This document shows, piece by piece, positions 44,513-53,062 of a stretch of 64,000 nt of DNA. The stretch lies in assembly GCF_015751905.1 (NCBI RefSeq), contig NZ_JADOUF010000001.1:62001-126000 (forward strand), read 5' to 3'. The notes under the pieces are model-generated. The model did not search any database, was not told the DNA's origin, and was given only the letters and a program-made list of their open reading frames with translations. Each line of letters opens with the position of its first letter. The first letter of the stretch is position 1. The DNA comes from Longispora fulva (lineage in GTDB: Bacteria > Actinomycetota > Actinomycetes > Mycobacteriales > Micromonosporaceae). The translations under genes were made by a program, and so were the position numbers.

Positions 44513-45178
44513 CTAGGCGTTGCGTGTGATCAGGTATGCCAACAGCAGGATGATGATCACGCTGGTGAGGCTTGCAGACATGCCCCAGTAGAAGGATTTC
44601 CAAGACCATCCGATCTGGGCATGCCGTTGGCTAGCCATCGTCATGTTGGTCGCCGCCTCGTTCATCGAGTCTGCGACTGCCTTCCAGCCACTGCGGCTGG
44701 CCTGGGTGGAGGACAGTGTGTTCGACGCCGACTGGAACATGCTGAGTGCCTGCTCGATGGTGGTTGCTGCCTCGTTGAGACTGCTGGCGGAGTTTGAGAT
44801 CTTGTCGGCGACCTCCTGATTGAGCTGGCTGGAGGCGTAAGACAGTTGGTCGGCGACCTGGGGGTTGATGTTGCGGGAGACCGCCCAGAAGGCTTCTGCT
44901 ACATCGTGGTCGATGTTGCGGGACGCAGCCCAGAGAGCTTCGGCAACGTCGTTGTTGATGTTGTTCGAGGCCGCCTCGAGCGCGCGAACCGTGTCGGGGC
45001 TGATGACACCGTCGCGTAGCGCCCGGGCCAGAAGGTCGCCGAGCTGCGGCGCCTTCTCGCACAGCGTCGTCAGCGCCTCCTTGGTCTTGGCGTCCATGCT
45101 CTCGATGCGGACGTTACCGGCGATGAACGTCCCTGAGCCGTGATTGTGCTGCTCGCGCGGAGCCGTGGCGGAGGTCAC
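44513..45178 (-). CDS. Membrane-anchored protein with five 15-residue helical repeats
   Basis: 221 residues. An N-terminal tag QHNHGSGTFIAGNV matches the C-terminal tag of the upstream gene. Residues 70-144 hold five repeats of exactly 15 residues (ASNNINNDVAEALWA, ASRNIDHDVAEAFWA, VSRNINPQVADQLSY, ASSQLNQEVADKISN, SASSLNEAATTIEQA), followed by helix to about 190 and one C-terminal TM (about 200-218). A 15-residue period fits a right-handed coiled coil (inference). The ATG overlaps the upstream stop (ATGA). No family is recognised. Confidence 0.7.
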   Translation of the reverse strand: MTSATAPREQHNHGSGTFIAGNVRIESMDAKTKEALTTLCEKAPQLGDLLARALRDGVISPDTVRALEAASNNINNDVAEALWAASRNIDHDVAEAFWAVSRNINPQVADQLSYASSQLNQEVADKISNSASSLNEAATTIEQALSMFQSASNTLSSTQASRSGWKAVADSMNEAATNMTMASQRHAQIGWSWKSFYWGMSASLTSVIIILLLAYLITRNA

Positions 45179-45750
45179 TCGCCCTCCCCGCTCGATGAGC
45201 CCGTCGTGTTGTAGACGTTGCCGGCGATGAACATCCCGGTGCCGTGGTTGTGCTGAGCTTCGACATGGACGGCCTGGTCGCCAGTGAGGATCACGCCGCT
45301 GTTGGTGCCGACGGCCACGGACCGGGCTCCTTGCGCCTGGACGTGGCTCCCCGCAGACGCGAGGATGCCCGCGACGTCGACGGCGAGGCCGGGGTCTGCA
45401 GCCAATGCCTTGCGGATCTGCAACCGCAGTGCTACTTCGGCGTCCTCCTCGCCAGCGGCCACGTCAACGAGGGCGCCTTCGATCACCTCACGCAACTCGT
45501 CCCTGTTCAGTACCCGATCCAGGACACGGCGGCCTATGTCGATGGTCGCGTCGGACAGGCGATCCGTCACGACGTCGCGGATCTTGGCCACCGTCTCCTT
45601 GCCATAGGCGGCCACCACGGCAGTCACGTAGGGCATGGCAGCGTTGGCGGTCTGCGCGATTTCGATATCCACGACATCTAGATAGCGGTGATCGATAAGG
45701 GGCGGAAGGTGTCGATCGGATATCTGTCGCACGGCATGAGCGACGATCAC
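45175..45750 (-). CDS. Partner of the 15-residue-repeat protein
   Basis: 191 residues from the GTG 45750, chosen because GGAGG lies 5 bases upstream; earlier in-frame codons look non-coding. Helical N-terminal part (VTAVVAAYGKETVAKIRDVV, RRVLDRVLNRDELREVIEGA), then a Gly/Asn/His-rich C-terminus (SVAVGTNSGVILTGDQAVHV, EAQHNHGTGMFIAGNVYN) of the kind seen in effector-associated domains of actinobacterial conflict systems. Its coupling with 44513-45178 and the shared HNHGxGxFIAGNV tag suggest the two proteins bind each other. Confidence 0.65.
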   Translation of the reverse strand: MIVAHAVRQISDRHLPPLIDHRYLDVVDIEIAQTANAAMPYVTAVVAAYGKETVAKIRDVVTDRLSDATIDIGRRVLDRVLNRDELREVIEGALVDVAAGEEDAEVALRLQIRKALAADPGLAVDVAGILASAGSHVQAQGARSVAVGTNSGVILTGDQAVHVEAQHNHGTGMFIAGNVYNTTGSSSGEGE

Positions 45751-45863
45751 CGGCCCTCCACGACCGGGCCGAACAACAAGTCCAGACCTGTGGCCGCGTC
45801 GCCACGCCGAGTGAACAGGGACAGCGGTCGCATCGATGGTGGCCTGCCTCGCTGGCAGCGACA

Positions 45864-46760
45864 ATGCCCGACATGAGCCAAGACGCGTTATCCGCGCTCG
45901 CCACCGCCATCAGTGACCAGGCAAGGGCCGTGGACATGCTGGTCGTCCCGGTCACTCCAGGCGAGGACGGCGGGTTCGCCGTCGAACTCACCAGCGAACA
46001 CATGACAGCCAAGGACTTCCTTGCCCTGGCCGGTGCGGCAGGTGCCCGCATGTTTTACATCGAGACGACGCCACTTGACCCCGACGACCTGTTTGACGGT
46101 CTGGACGAAGACGAGTTCGATGAAGACGTCTGGGGTCAACTCGACGGCTTCCGCGCCGAGGCGGCAGCCCGGACGGACCAGGTAAGCCAAGTGGAACTGG
46201 CTTTTGTCGCTGGATCAGTGCTGCACCTGTGGTCGGTACAAGCCGACTGGGTCACCGACCTTGCCAATCGCATCAGAGCACTCGTGCCCGAGATTGTCGT
46301 GGAGTCACGTTCCAGAGCCGAGGTCGACGTTGAGGGTCTCGCGACCCGGCTGGCCGACTCTGCGGAGTTTCGCGCCGTGCGGTTCCAAGCCCGCACGACC
46401 GCAGCCATCGACCTGCTCGCAGAGCTACGAGCGTTGGAGGAAGCGGAAGGGCCTCGCGCCTACGAGGTGCGCCAAGTCGTCACCCGCGCCGGGGAGATCA
46501 TCGAGGAGCGCCGCACCGCGATCTACAACCAGCTCCGGCCGACCTTCCCCGACCTCGCCCTCCTGCTGGCAAAGGACCCTGACTGGGTCAACGGCGGTGT
46601 AATCTCCCTGCGCAGAGAAGCCGTAGACCAGTTCCTGGCACAGCACGCTGACGGATACCTGCCCACAACCCTCGACCGCGACCGGATCATGAACCTCACG
46701 CCAGTCGGGAAGCGCCGCAAGAATCCAGTCCAAGGACCGCCGGACTCGGTGTTCGACTGA
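45864..46760 (+). CDS. Hypothetical 298-residue protein
   Basis: It starts at ATG 45864, or at 45873 (MSQDAL); neither has a strong ribosome site. It has an acidic stretch (DPDDLFDGLDEDEFDEDVWG), helical regions, and a C-terminal part RAGEIIEERRTAIYNQLRPT that looks conserved. It is divergent from the repeat-protein pair with 113 bases between starts. No family is recognised. Confidence 0.6.
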   Translation: MPDMSQDALSALATAISDQARAVDMLVVPVTPGEDGGFAVELTSEHMTAKDFLALAGAAGARMFYIETTPLDPDDLFDGLDEDEFDEDVWGQLDGFRAEAAARTDQVSQVELAFVAGSVLHLWSVQADWVTDLANRIRALVPEIVVESRSRAEVDVEGLATRLADSAEFRAVRFQARTTAAIDLLAELRALEEAEGPRAYEVRQVVTRAGEIIEERRTAIYNQLRPTFPDLALLLAKDPDWVNGGVISLRREAVDQFLAQHADGYLPTTLDRDRIMNLTPVGKRRKNPVQGPPDSVFD

Positions 46761-46910
46761 GCCGCCCAGCGGTCAGTGTCGCCTCCGGGCTGCGCAGCTA
46801 GGACGGGGATTCGTTCCCCCTCTTCCGGGGATGGGCAGACGGCAATGGCTTGCCTGGTTGGTGGCCCTGTGCGCGGGGTCGAGGAGGCGCAGTGCGGCAT
46901 CTATCGTGCG

Positions 46911-47438
46911 GTGGTGGACGCTTCTACTCTGGTCAATGTTGTCGCCATCGCCGTCTCGCTGCTCGCCCTCGGTCTGTCGACCACCCTGGCCATCCGGCAG
47001 GTGCGGATCTCCCGGCACGCCAATCACGTGCCCGCGGTACTGGCCCTGCTCACCGAGTTTCGGTCGGTTGACTTCCACGACCGCCACGACTTCGTCACGG
47101 CCCGACTCGCCACCACCCACGACCCGCGGCTGGGTCTGTCGGGCCTGCCGGACGACGCCCGCCGTGCGGCATTGGACGTGGCGTATTACTACCAGATGTT
47201 CTGGACGATGATCATGCTCGGGATCCTCGACGAGCAAGCTGTCACTTTGATGCTGCGCCTGCGCGTCATGCTCGTCTGGGAGGCACTGGCGCCTTACGTC
47301 CACCGCGAACGGGAGATCAACCCGGTCGGCGCCCACCTGCTGGCCGGCCTGGAAGCGTGGGCGGCGAAGGCGGCCGTCATCACCCCCGAGGCGGTCGACA
47401 GGTTCTACCGCGTGCACGGACCACGAACGTCGTCGTAG
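46911..47438 (+). CDS. Single-TM protein of DUF4760-like type
   Basis: About 175 residues from a GTG near 46911; the frame is open further upstream but looks non-coding there. An N-terminal TM (TLVNVVAIAVSLLALGLSTT) is followed by IRQVRISRHANHVPAVLALL and a helical domain (YYYQMFWTMIMLGILDEQAV). The role is unknown. The start is uncertain. Confidence 0.6.
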   Translation: MVDASTLVNVVAIAVSLLALGLSTTLAIRQVRISRHANHVPAVLALLTEFRSVDFHDRHDFVTARLATTHDPRLGLSGLPDDARRAALDVAYYYQMFWTMIMLGILDEQAVTLMLRLRVMLVWEALAPYVHREREINPVGAHLLAGLEAWAAKAAVITPEAVDRFYRVHGPRTSS

Positions 47439-47517
47439 GCAATGCGCCGGCGGGGCTGAGGCACATCGTGTTCTCAGCCCCGCCCATCCTCTACGTCGTA
47501 GACGGGCTCGGGCCGGG

Positions 47518-47940
47518 CTACACGTCCAGGAAGCGTTGCCGCCACCAGGCACCTGCGGCCCACGCTGAGTGGAACCGGGCCTGCGGGTTCCAGGTGGTGC
47601 GCCTGAGGAAGTTCGCGTCCAGCCGGTCCACGATCCCTTCAAGATCGATCCGAGCGCCCCGGGGCAGCAGGCGCAGGGCCTGCCCCAGTTCCTCTCGGGC
47701 TTCGAGTGGATCACAACAAGGGCAGTCCGCCCACGGGCGCCGCAGGTCACGCCCGGGTTGGCGGAGATAGCGCTGGAATCGTTCGATGCCGTCGGCCACC
47801 GCACCTGGCCACAGGTGCTCCTCCTCAACGCGGCGGATCGCCGCGCGCGTTCGAGAGGACACACCGGCCACGTGACGGCCGCGGGGACGGGAGGGTTTCC
47901 ACTGCTCGGAGCGGAGACTGCTCGGGCGCCTACGCGGCAT
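47518..47940 (-). CDS. Hypothetical 140-residue protein
   Basis: A basic N-terminus, then HLWPGAVADGIERFQRYLRQ, a CPCC motif in ADCPCCDP, and the C-terminal segment RRTTWNPQARFHSAWAAGAW. AAAGGG lies just before the ATG. No family is recognised; the paired CxCC could bind metal. Confidence 0.55.
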   Translation of the reverse strand: MPRRRPSSLRSEQWKPSRPRGRHVAGVSSRTRAAIRRVEEEHLWPGAVADGIERFQRYLRQPGRDLRRPWADCPCCDPLEAREELGQALRLLPRGARIDLEGIVDRLDANFLRRTTWNPQARFHSAWAAGAWWRQRFLDV

Positions 47941-48013
47941 AGCCCTTTCGGATCGCGGTCATGGCGAAGGATCATGCCACATCACGATGTCCGGCGCATC
48001 GGATCGTCGCAGG

Positions 48014-48286
48014 TCATGATTCCTGGGCGGCGCGGATCCGGGTCTCTTCGGCGGCGATGGCGACCATGAACGCGCGCAGGATCTCTAGTGGCAGATCGCC
48101 GGTGCTGGTCAGGACCCGGGTGGTCGTCGGGGGATCTTCACCGAACAAGGCCGTGACGATCGCGGGGCCGAGTTCTCCGTCGACGAGTTCGGCCAGCTCG
48201 ACCGCCCAGGTGTCACCTTGTATGGCGTCGTGGTACGCCATGGCCTGGAACTGGCGTTCGCCATGCGTCAACAGGGTCGTCACCAT
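48014..48286 (-). CDS. Small hypothetical protein
   Basis: 90 residues, MVTTLLTHGERQFQAMAYHD at the start and a helical C-terminus (ILRAFMVAIAAEETRIRAAQ). It is divergent from the Sel1 gene with 20 bases between starts. The family is unknown. Confidence 0.45.
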   Translation of the reverse strand: MVTTLLTHGERQFQAMAYHDAIQGDTWAVELAELVDGELGPAIVTALFGEDPPTTTRVLTSTGDLPLEILRAFMVAIAAEETRIRAAQES

Positions 48287-48306
48287 CCGATGATCACACG
48301 AACGGT

Positions 48307-48969
48307 GTGTCCGCGGCTCAGCAGGCGTTGTCCGCCACCAGCATGCTGGCGGTTGGGGGCCGTGAAGCGGAAGCGGAGGCGTGGTACCGACGTGCCGCCG
48401 AGGCCGGACACGGCACCGCGATGAGTAACCTCGGAAACCTGCTGCGCGACCTGGGCAGCCTCCAGCAGGCGGAGAGCTGGTATCAGCGCGCCGTTGACAT
48501 GGGCAACACCGACGCGATGAGCAGCCTTGGTGTCCTCCAGTTCGGGCGAGGTGACCTGCAGCAGGCGCAAGTTTCATTCCGGCGTGCCGCCGAAGCCGGA
48601 CGCATCGACGCAATGTTCAACGTAGGACAGATAAGTAAGGCGCTTGGCGACCATTCAGAAGCGGAAGTGTGGTTCCGGCATGCCGCCGAAGCCGAATCCA
48701 TCGACGCGATGTGCAACCTGGGCGTCCTCCTGTACGAGCGAGGTGACATCCAAGAGGCGGAGGTCTGGTTCCGGCGTGGTGCAGACTTCGGTGACACGGA
48801 CACGATGTGCAACCTTGGTGAGCTCCTGTTTATACGAGGGGAAATCCAAGAGGCGGAGGTCTGGTTCCGGCGTGCCTCCGACGCCGGACACACCGGCGCG
48901 ATGAATCACCTTCGGGAGCTGTTGGATGCGCACGGCCTCGACGGGCACTGCGGAGAGCACAAGGACTGA
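48307..48969 (+). CDS. Sel1/TPR-like repeat protein
   Basis: 221 residues holding five to six 36-residue repeats of the form AEVWFRRAAEAGHTDAMCNL and GVLLYERGDIQ, typical of Sel1 or tetratricopeptide repeats that bind peptides or proteins. The first residues are weak; the GTG at 48307 is only 20 bases from the divergent gene, so the true start may be later (ATG in SMLAVGG). Repeats 4-6 are nearly identical at DNA level. Confidence 0.7.
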   Translation: MSAAQQALSATSMLAVGGREAEAEAWYRRAAEAGHGTAMSNLGNLLRDLGSLQQAESWYQRAVDMGNTDAMSSLGVLQFGRGDLQQAQVSFRRAAEAGRIDAMFNVGQISKALGDHSEAEVWFRHAAEAESIDAMCNLGVLLYERGDIQEAEVWFRRGADFGDTDTMCNLGELLFIRGEIQEAEVWFRRASDAGHTGAMNHLRELLDAHGLDGHCGEHKD

Positions 48970-49102
48970 GCTGATAAGAGCGGCGTGGACGCTCACTCTG
49001 GCCGAATTGGCCCGCGCCCCGTTGCCTCGCGACTGTAGCCAGCCTGGACGTAACGCTCAGGAGTAGGACAGATTGCGTACGGACACGACGAGGTACGTCG
49101 GG

Positions 49103-49375
49103 TCAGGAGTTCGGCTGCATGGTCCACCAGCGCGGGGCAGTGAACGTGTCGCGGCTGGTGGTGCCGGCGCGCTGGGTCCACTGGAAGCCGTGCGGGAACG
49201 TCTGGCCCTTGAACGGGTCCACCTTCATCCGGTACCGGGCCGGATCGGTGTTCAGGTAGTACGGGTCGTCGGAGAAGAACCCGTGCACACCCCGGGCCAG
49301 CCAGGTATCCCGGTCGACGTGGCGGTTGACGGTGTGCAGCACCACCTTCACCCCGCCGGCGATCAGCGCCACGTT
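49103..49375 (-). pseudogene. C-terminal fragment of a glycerophosphodiester phosphodiesterase-like protein
   Basis: The fragment GGVKVVLHTVNRHVDRDTWL with GVHGFFSDDPYYL is the last strand/helix pair of a GDPD barrel, followed by a short unusual tail (PFKGQTFPHGFQWTQRAG). The catalytic N-terminal part is absent, so this is a remnant. Confidence 0.5.
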
Positions 49376-49645
49376 GGCTGATCGTCATTGTCGAATCCCA
49401 CTGCCTCCTCACACAGCCGCTTCAGGACCTCGAGGTTGTTCCGCACGTTGACGGGGTCGTAGGTATGGGTCGCCTCGATGTGGGCGCTCACGAAATTCCT
49501 CGCTGATCTTGGTTCGGCGCTCAAGTAATTCCCCACAGATCGCGTCGGGTTCGACCGGTCTGTGGGCCACGTTGAGAGTGTCGGCCCGGTAGTACCAGTA
49601 GCCGTTGCAGCAGTCGACGAACCGGTAGTTGATCTGCCACCGCAT
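49363..49645 (-). pseudogene. Small gene broken by a frameshift
   Basis: It opens MRWQINYRFVDCCNGYWYYR...CGELLERRTKISEEF in one frame and continues in another as SAHIEATHTYDPVNVRNNLE and VLKRLCEEAVGFDNDDQPTW. Joined, this is about 94 residues. It starts 4 bases after the stop of 49650-50054, as the third gene of the SUKH operon. No family is recognised. Confidence 0.5.
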
Positions 49646-49649
49646 CCAC

Positions 49650-50054
49650 TCACCCCGAGGTCAGCCCCACCGGTGGAGGACGCCACGCCCGGCGCGGCAT
49701 ACCCCAGATCGAGGCGACCAACTGAACCTCCAGCAGACCGTGGCGCCACTGAACCCGAACGTCGTGCTTGTCCGGCGGTTCGTGGCGTGTCTGAAACTGT
49801 CGCCGGAAGCCATCGCGCTCGTGCAGGCTCACCTCGTGCACCAGCGGCCCGGATCCGCCCGGGAGCATGAACCCATCCGGGGTCGCATTGCGCTGGGACG
49901 CCCCAGGCTCACCCCTGGACTGTTTCGTCCACCAGGTCCGCACCCACTGAGCCACCACCGTGGCCTCAACTGGCGTCTCCCGAGGCATCGCCCCAGGATG
50001 CCGGCCGGCGGCCGGAACCGCACCCGGATTCGCACCCGAACGCGCCGCCGCCAC
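49650..50054 (-). CDS. Hypothetical protein, second gene of the SUKH operon
   Basis: 134 residues from the GTG 50054, directly after the stop of the SUKH-type gene. The C-terminal half looks coding (ERDGFRRQFQTRHEPPDKHD, VRVQWRHGLLEVQLVASIWG). The function is unknown. Confidence 0.45.
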   Translation of the reverse strand: MAAARSGANPGAVPAAGRHPGAMPRETPVEATVVAQWVRTWWTKQSRGEPGASQRNATPDGFMLPGGSGPLVHEVSLHERDGFRRQFQTRHEPPDKHDVRVQWRHGLLEVQLVASIWGMPRRAWRPPPVGLTSG

Positions 50055-50057
50055 CGG

Positions 50058-50657
50058 TCACGGCGACAAGCCCCACCAGGCGACGATGTCCCTCCAGAAC
50101 TCCACCGTCACCACCTCACCGTGGTCCAGGCCGCGCTGATCGACCGTCGGTCCACCGAACTCGTGGCCGATGTAGTCGGCCAGATCGAGCCCGTAGACGA
50201 TGATGTCCGTCTGGTGCATCGACAACACTGGGTGCCTGAACTGGCCCCGCCCGGCGGGCAGGTACCGGTGGGAGTACACCGGTACCATCCGTGGAACACG
50301 AGCCAGATGGCGGCGAGCGATCAGCAGCGACTCGCGCGGATCGTCCGGTCGTGGCCCCCAAGCCGGGTACCAGTCGCCGTTGTGCTCGACGTCGAACAGC
50401 ACGCCGTCCACCGGCCCGTCCAGCCTGCGCCGCAAATCGCCCGCGTCGCCATCGCGCCAGTCCGGCCAACTACGCGACCCGACCGGCAGCCCGGCCTGCA
50501 GGAACGACCGATGATCGTCAGCGAACTCGAACCCGAACGCCCGTTCGACGCGCGCCACCTCGCCATCCGTCAGTCCAGGCGCGATCTCCACACGCCCCAG
50601 CGCCGCCAACTGGCGGGCAGCCTGCACGCCCGGCGCCGGCTCAGCATTCCCACTCAC
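50058..50657 (-). CDS. SMI1/KNR4 (SUKH)-family protein
   Basis: 199 residues. The family pattern is visible as LTDGEVARVERAFGFEFADD, then FLQAGLPVGSRSWPDWRDGD and VLFDVEHNGDWYPAWGPRP. SUKH proteins are often immunity factors against nuclease toxins, or work in polymorphic toxin loci. It heads a three-gene unit whose last member is frameshifted. No toxin is visible nearby. The start is a GTG with a weak site. Confidence 0.65.
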   Translation of the reverse strand: MSGNAEPAPGVQAARQLAALGRVEIAPGLTDGEVARVERAFGFEFADDHRSFLQAGLPVGSRSWPDWRDGDAGDLRRRLDGPVDGVLFDVEHNGDWYPAWGPRPDDPRESLLIARRHLARVPRMVPVYSHRYLPAGRGQFRHPVLSMHQTDIIVYGLDLADYIGHEFGGPTVDQRGLDHGEVVTVEFWRDIVAWWGLSP

Positions 50658-50740
50658 CGGGGAAGCGTAGCGGCGGATAGCGCGGGCTGGGGCTCAGTCT
50701 CGTTGATGCAGGTGCCGCCGGTTCCGGCGGCAGCATGCTG

Positions 50741-51262
50741 CTACTCCTCGGCATCGGCGGCAGCCGTGCACAGTGCCTGCGCGGCGCTGCGCGCGGTTGC
50801 GACGTCGATGCTGAGCGGCCCCACATGCAGGACGAAATGCCCGGGCCTTCGCTCAGAGAACACGGGGAACGCGGCGGCGGCATCGGCACGCTCAAGGTCC
50901 GAGCCAGTGGATCGCTGACCACGCTTCTGCAGGCGTCCTGCGCCAAGTAGGTATTCATCGAAGTGCTCGAGCACATCACGGGCGTCCTTAACCCCAGGCA
51001 GATCAGTGTGGAACCTGTCCAACGCGTCGGAGATCAGCTCGCGTGCTGGTCCGGTTGTGTGGCGTCGTAGCACCTCGGCAGCACGCAACACCTGGCGAAG
51101 GGGATACAACAGCAGCATGGCATCGACCTCGGCCTGCTCGAGAGTAGCGTCCGGGGCGAGGATCCGATTTGCCTGAACCGTCACAGCGCTGGCTGCCCAG
51201 GCTGCGCGTCCGAGGAACAGCTTGTCGACGTGGGTGAGCATGATCGTGCGCGGATTGTTCAA
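50741..51262 (-). CDS. Hypothetical helical protein
   Basis: About 173 residues. A TTG at 51262 has GGAGGGAA upstream; an ATG at 51241 (MLTHVDKLFLG) is the alternative. Helical, with QAEVDAMLLLYPLRQVLRAA and GVKDARDVLEHFDEYLLGAG. The family is unknown. Confidence 0.55.
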   Translation of the reverse strand: MNNPRTIMLTHVDKLFLGRAAWAASAVTVQANRILAPDATLEQAEVDAMLLLYPLRQVLRAAEVLRRHTTGPARELISDALDRFHTDLPGVKDARDVLEHFDEYLLGAGRLQKRGQRSTGSDLERADAAAAFPVFSERRPGHFVLHVGPLSIDVATARSAAQALCTAAADAEE

Positions 51263-51372
51263 TGCTGTTCCCTCCTCCGGCGGCGCGCCACCGGGACACA
51301 CCGTCTCGGGTTCAACGATGGAGGCAGCCCCCGCGCGGCGGACTTGTCGGAGGTGGTGGATATAACGGTGGT

Positions 51373-51707
51373 ATGGAGATAGCCCTCGTCGATCTCGCAG
51401 CTGAACCCGATTCTTCCGTCGGCGGCGGCGTGCGCACTTGGTTGGCCGGGATCCCCAACGAGAACACCCGCCGGGCCTACGCGGGCCACCTGGAGCACTG
51501 GCTGAGCTGGTGTGCTCGGGAAGGTCGTGACCCGCTGGACGCCTCCCGCGATGATGTCGACGGATTCTTCGACAGTCTCCGGGGGGCGGCGGATCCGCCG
51601 ACGGAGAACACTATTCGGACCCGTCGGTCGGCCCTCACGAGCTGGTATACCCACTTGATCGACTGCGGGATACTCGCCGACAACCCGGCGGCATCCGTCC
51701 GGCCAAC
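51373..51707 (+). pseudogene. N-terminal fragment of a tyrosine recombinase
   Basis: The core-binding (SAM-like) domain of a phage-type integrase is clear: NTRRAYAGHLEHWLSWCARE, then the STRNRSALTSWYTH-like segment TIRTRRSALTSWYTHLIDCG and NPAASVRP. The sequence then changes and the catalytic R-H-R-Y domain is missing. A CxVxGCP zinc-knuckle-like segment in a shifted frame follows (51713-51768). Confidence 0.65.
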
Positions 51708-51751
51708 CGGCTGCAAGGTCGAAGGCTGCCCGGAGGCTACGGCAACGGGTT

Positions 51752-53020
51752 TTGCAAGGTCCACAACCGCCGGAACAAACCCACGGTGATCCGAACACGG
51801 TCGGCAAGAGAGCACCCGTCACCCGACGAACGTGCGCCCGATGTGCTCACGTCGGCCCGGTAGAGGAGTTCTGGCAGAACCGAAACATTTGCATGCCGTG
51901 TCGACCTGTCGTCGAACAGGACGCGTACGACCAGCGAGCGGCTGCTGGAGAGACGAAAGAGTGCAGAAGGTGCCGGGTGACCAAGTCGCTGGCGGAATTC
52001 ACGCGAGGTCACGCCCGGTGCAGGGCCTGCGCCTACGAGGACAAGATCAATAGCCAGGTTGAGCGTCGGGCGGACCCGGAGACGGAGCTGACGTGTGCTG
52101 GTGCGTGTGGGCTCACGCTACCGACGGTCAAGTTCGATCCCGGCAGCGTGACCTGCCGTAGCTGTCTGGACGCCCCAAAGTTCCTCGCGCGGGCCGAAGC
52201 GGCGGCACGTGGCGCGACGAAGCAGTGCCGTAAGTGCCTGGAGATCCGATCAGTGATGGAGTTCGCTCTCGGGTCCCTGGTCTGCTGGCCGTGCTGCGAG
52301 GTCTGGAAGACTCAGCGCTGGGCTGAGCTCGTGGCGACCGAGTCCCGGAAGCCATGCGGCGACTGTGAGTATGTCAAACCATTGGGCGAGTTCTATCCCT
52401 GGGACCGGCTGTGTCGGCGGTGCCGGCTTGCCGAGGTCTCCCGCCAGTGGCATGCCGATCTTGACGGCAACCGTGCTCGCAGGCGTGCTGTCTACGCGGC
52501 GAACCCCGAGCCGGCGCGCGCACGGTCAATGGCCTTCTCCAAGACATCGGCCGGCCGAGTAGTCCAACACCGGTCGTACTGGAAGCGGCGAACTGTGCTC
52601 CTCGCGAAAGGCAGACGGCGCTACGAGGAGCACGGCGAGCAGATGCGGACGACAAGCAAGGCGTGGAAGGACCGCAACCCCGACCGGGTCAACTGGCATA
52701 CCCGCAAGCGGCGAAACCGCATTGTCGCGGCGATTGGCTCACACACGGACCGTGAGTGGCGGGAAATGCTGCGCCGACACGCGGGACGCTGTGCGTACTG
52801 CGGGAAACAGGCGGTTGAGCGCGACCACGTCGTTCCCCTCACCCGCGGCGGTTCGGACTTCGTTTCGAACCTCCTGCCAGCCTGCCGTGGATGCAACTGC
52901 TCGAAGAACAACAAGCTCCTCGTCGAGTGGCGATACCGGATTGACGCCGACGGCGTCCGCCGGACAGCGCCGATCCTGCATCGCCTGGCCAGGGCCCTGC
53001 CGCGTCACCCACTGCCGTGA
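51752..53020 (+). CDS. HNH endonuclease with an array of zinc-ribbon repeats
   Basis: About 422 residues. Five Cys-pair units occur in the N-terminal 240 residues (RTCARCAHVGPVEEF...CMPC; KECRRCRVTKSLAEF...CRAC; LTCAGACGLTLPTVKF...CRSC; KQCRKCLEIRSVMEF...CWPC; KPCGDCEYVKPLGEF...CRRC). The C-terminal HNH domain follows: GRCAYCGKQAVERDHVVPLT and LLPACRGCNCSKNNK. The TTG start is only nominal; the real start lies before about 51820. It adjoins the truncated recombinase, so it may be cargo of a lost element. Confidence 0.75.
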   Translation: MQGPQPPEQTHGDPNTVGKRAPVTRRTCARCAHVGPVEEFWQNRNICMPCRPVVEQDAYDQRAAAGETKECRRCRVTKSLAEFTRGHARCRACAYEDKINSQVERRADPETELTCAGACGLTLPTVKFDPGSVTCRSCLDAPKFLARAEAAARGATKQCRKCLEIRSVMEFALGSLVCWPCCEVWKTQRWAELVATESRKPCGDCEYVKPLGEFYPWDRLCRRCRLAEVSRQWHADLDGNRARRRAVYAANPEPARARSMAFSKTSAGRVVQHRSYWKRRTVLLAKGRRRYEEHGEQMRTTSKAWKDRNPDRVNWHTRKRRNRIVAAIGSHTDREWREMLRRHAGRCAYCGKQAVERDHVVPLTRGGSDFVSNLLPACRGCNCSKNNKLLVEWRYRIDADGVRRTAPILHRLARALPRHPLP

Positions 53021-53062
53021 ATCAATGGCCCCACCGGATCGCTATGTGTTGATCGCAACCCG

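Noticed and set aside
48640-48900. Tandem DNA repeat as a mobile or regulatory repeat
   Set aside because: The near-identical 108-base units simply encode Sel1 repeats 4 to 6.
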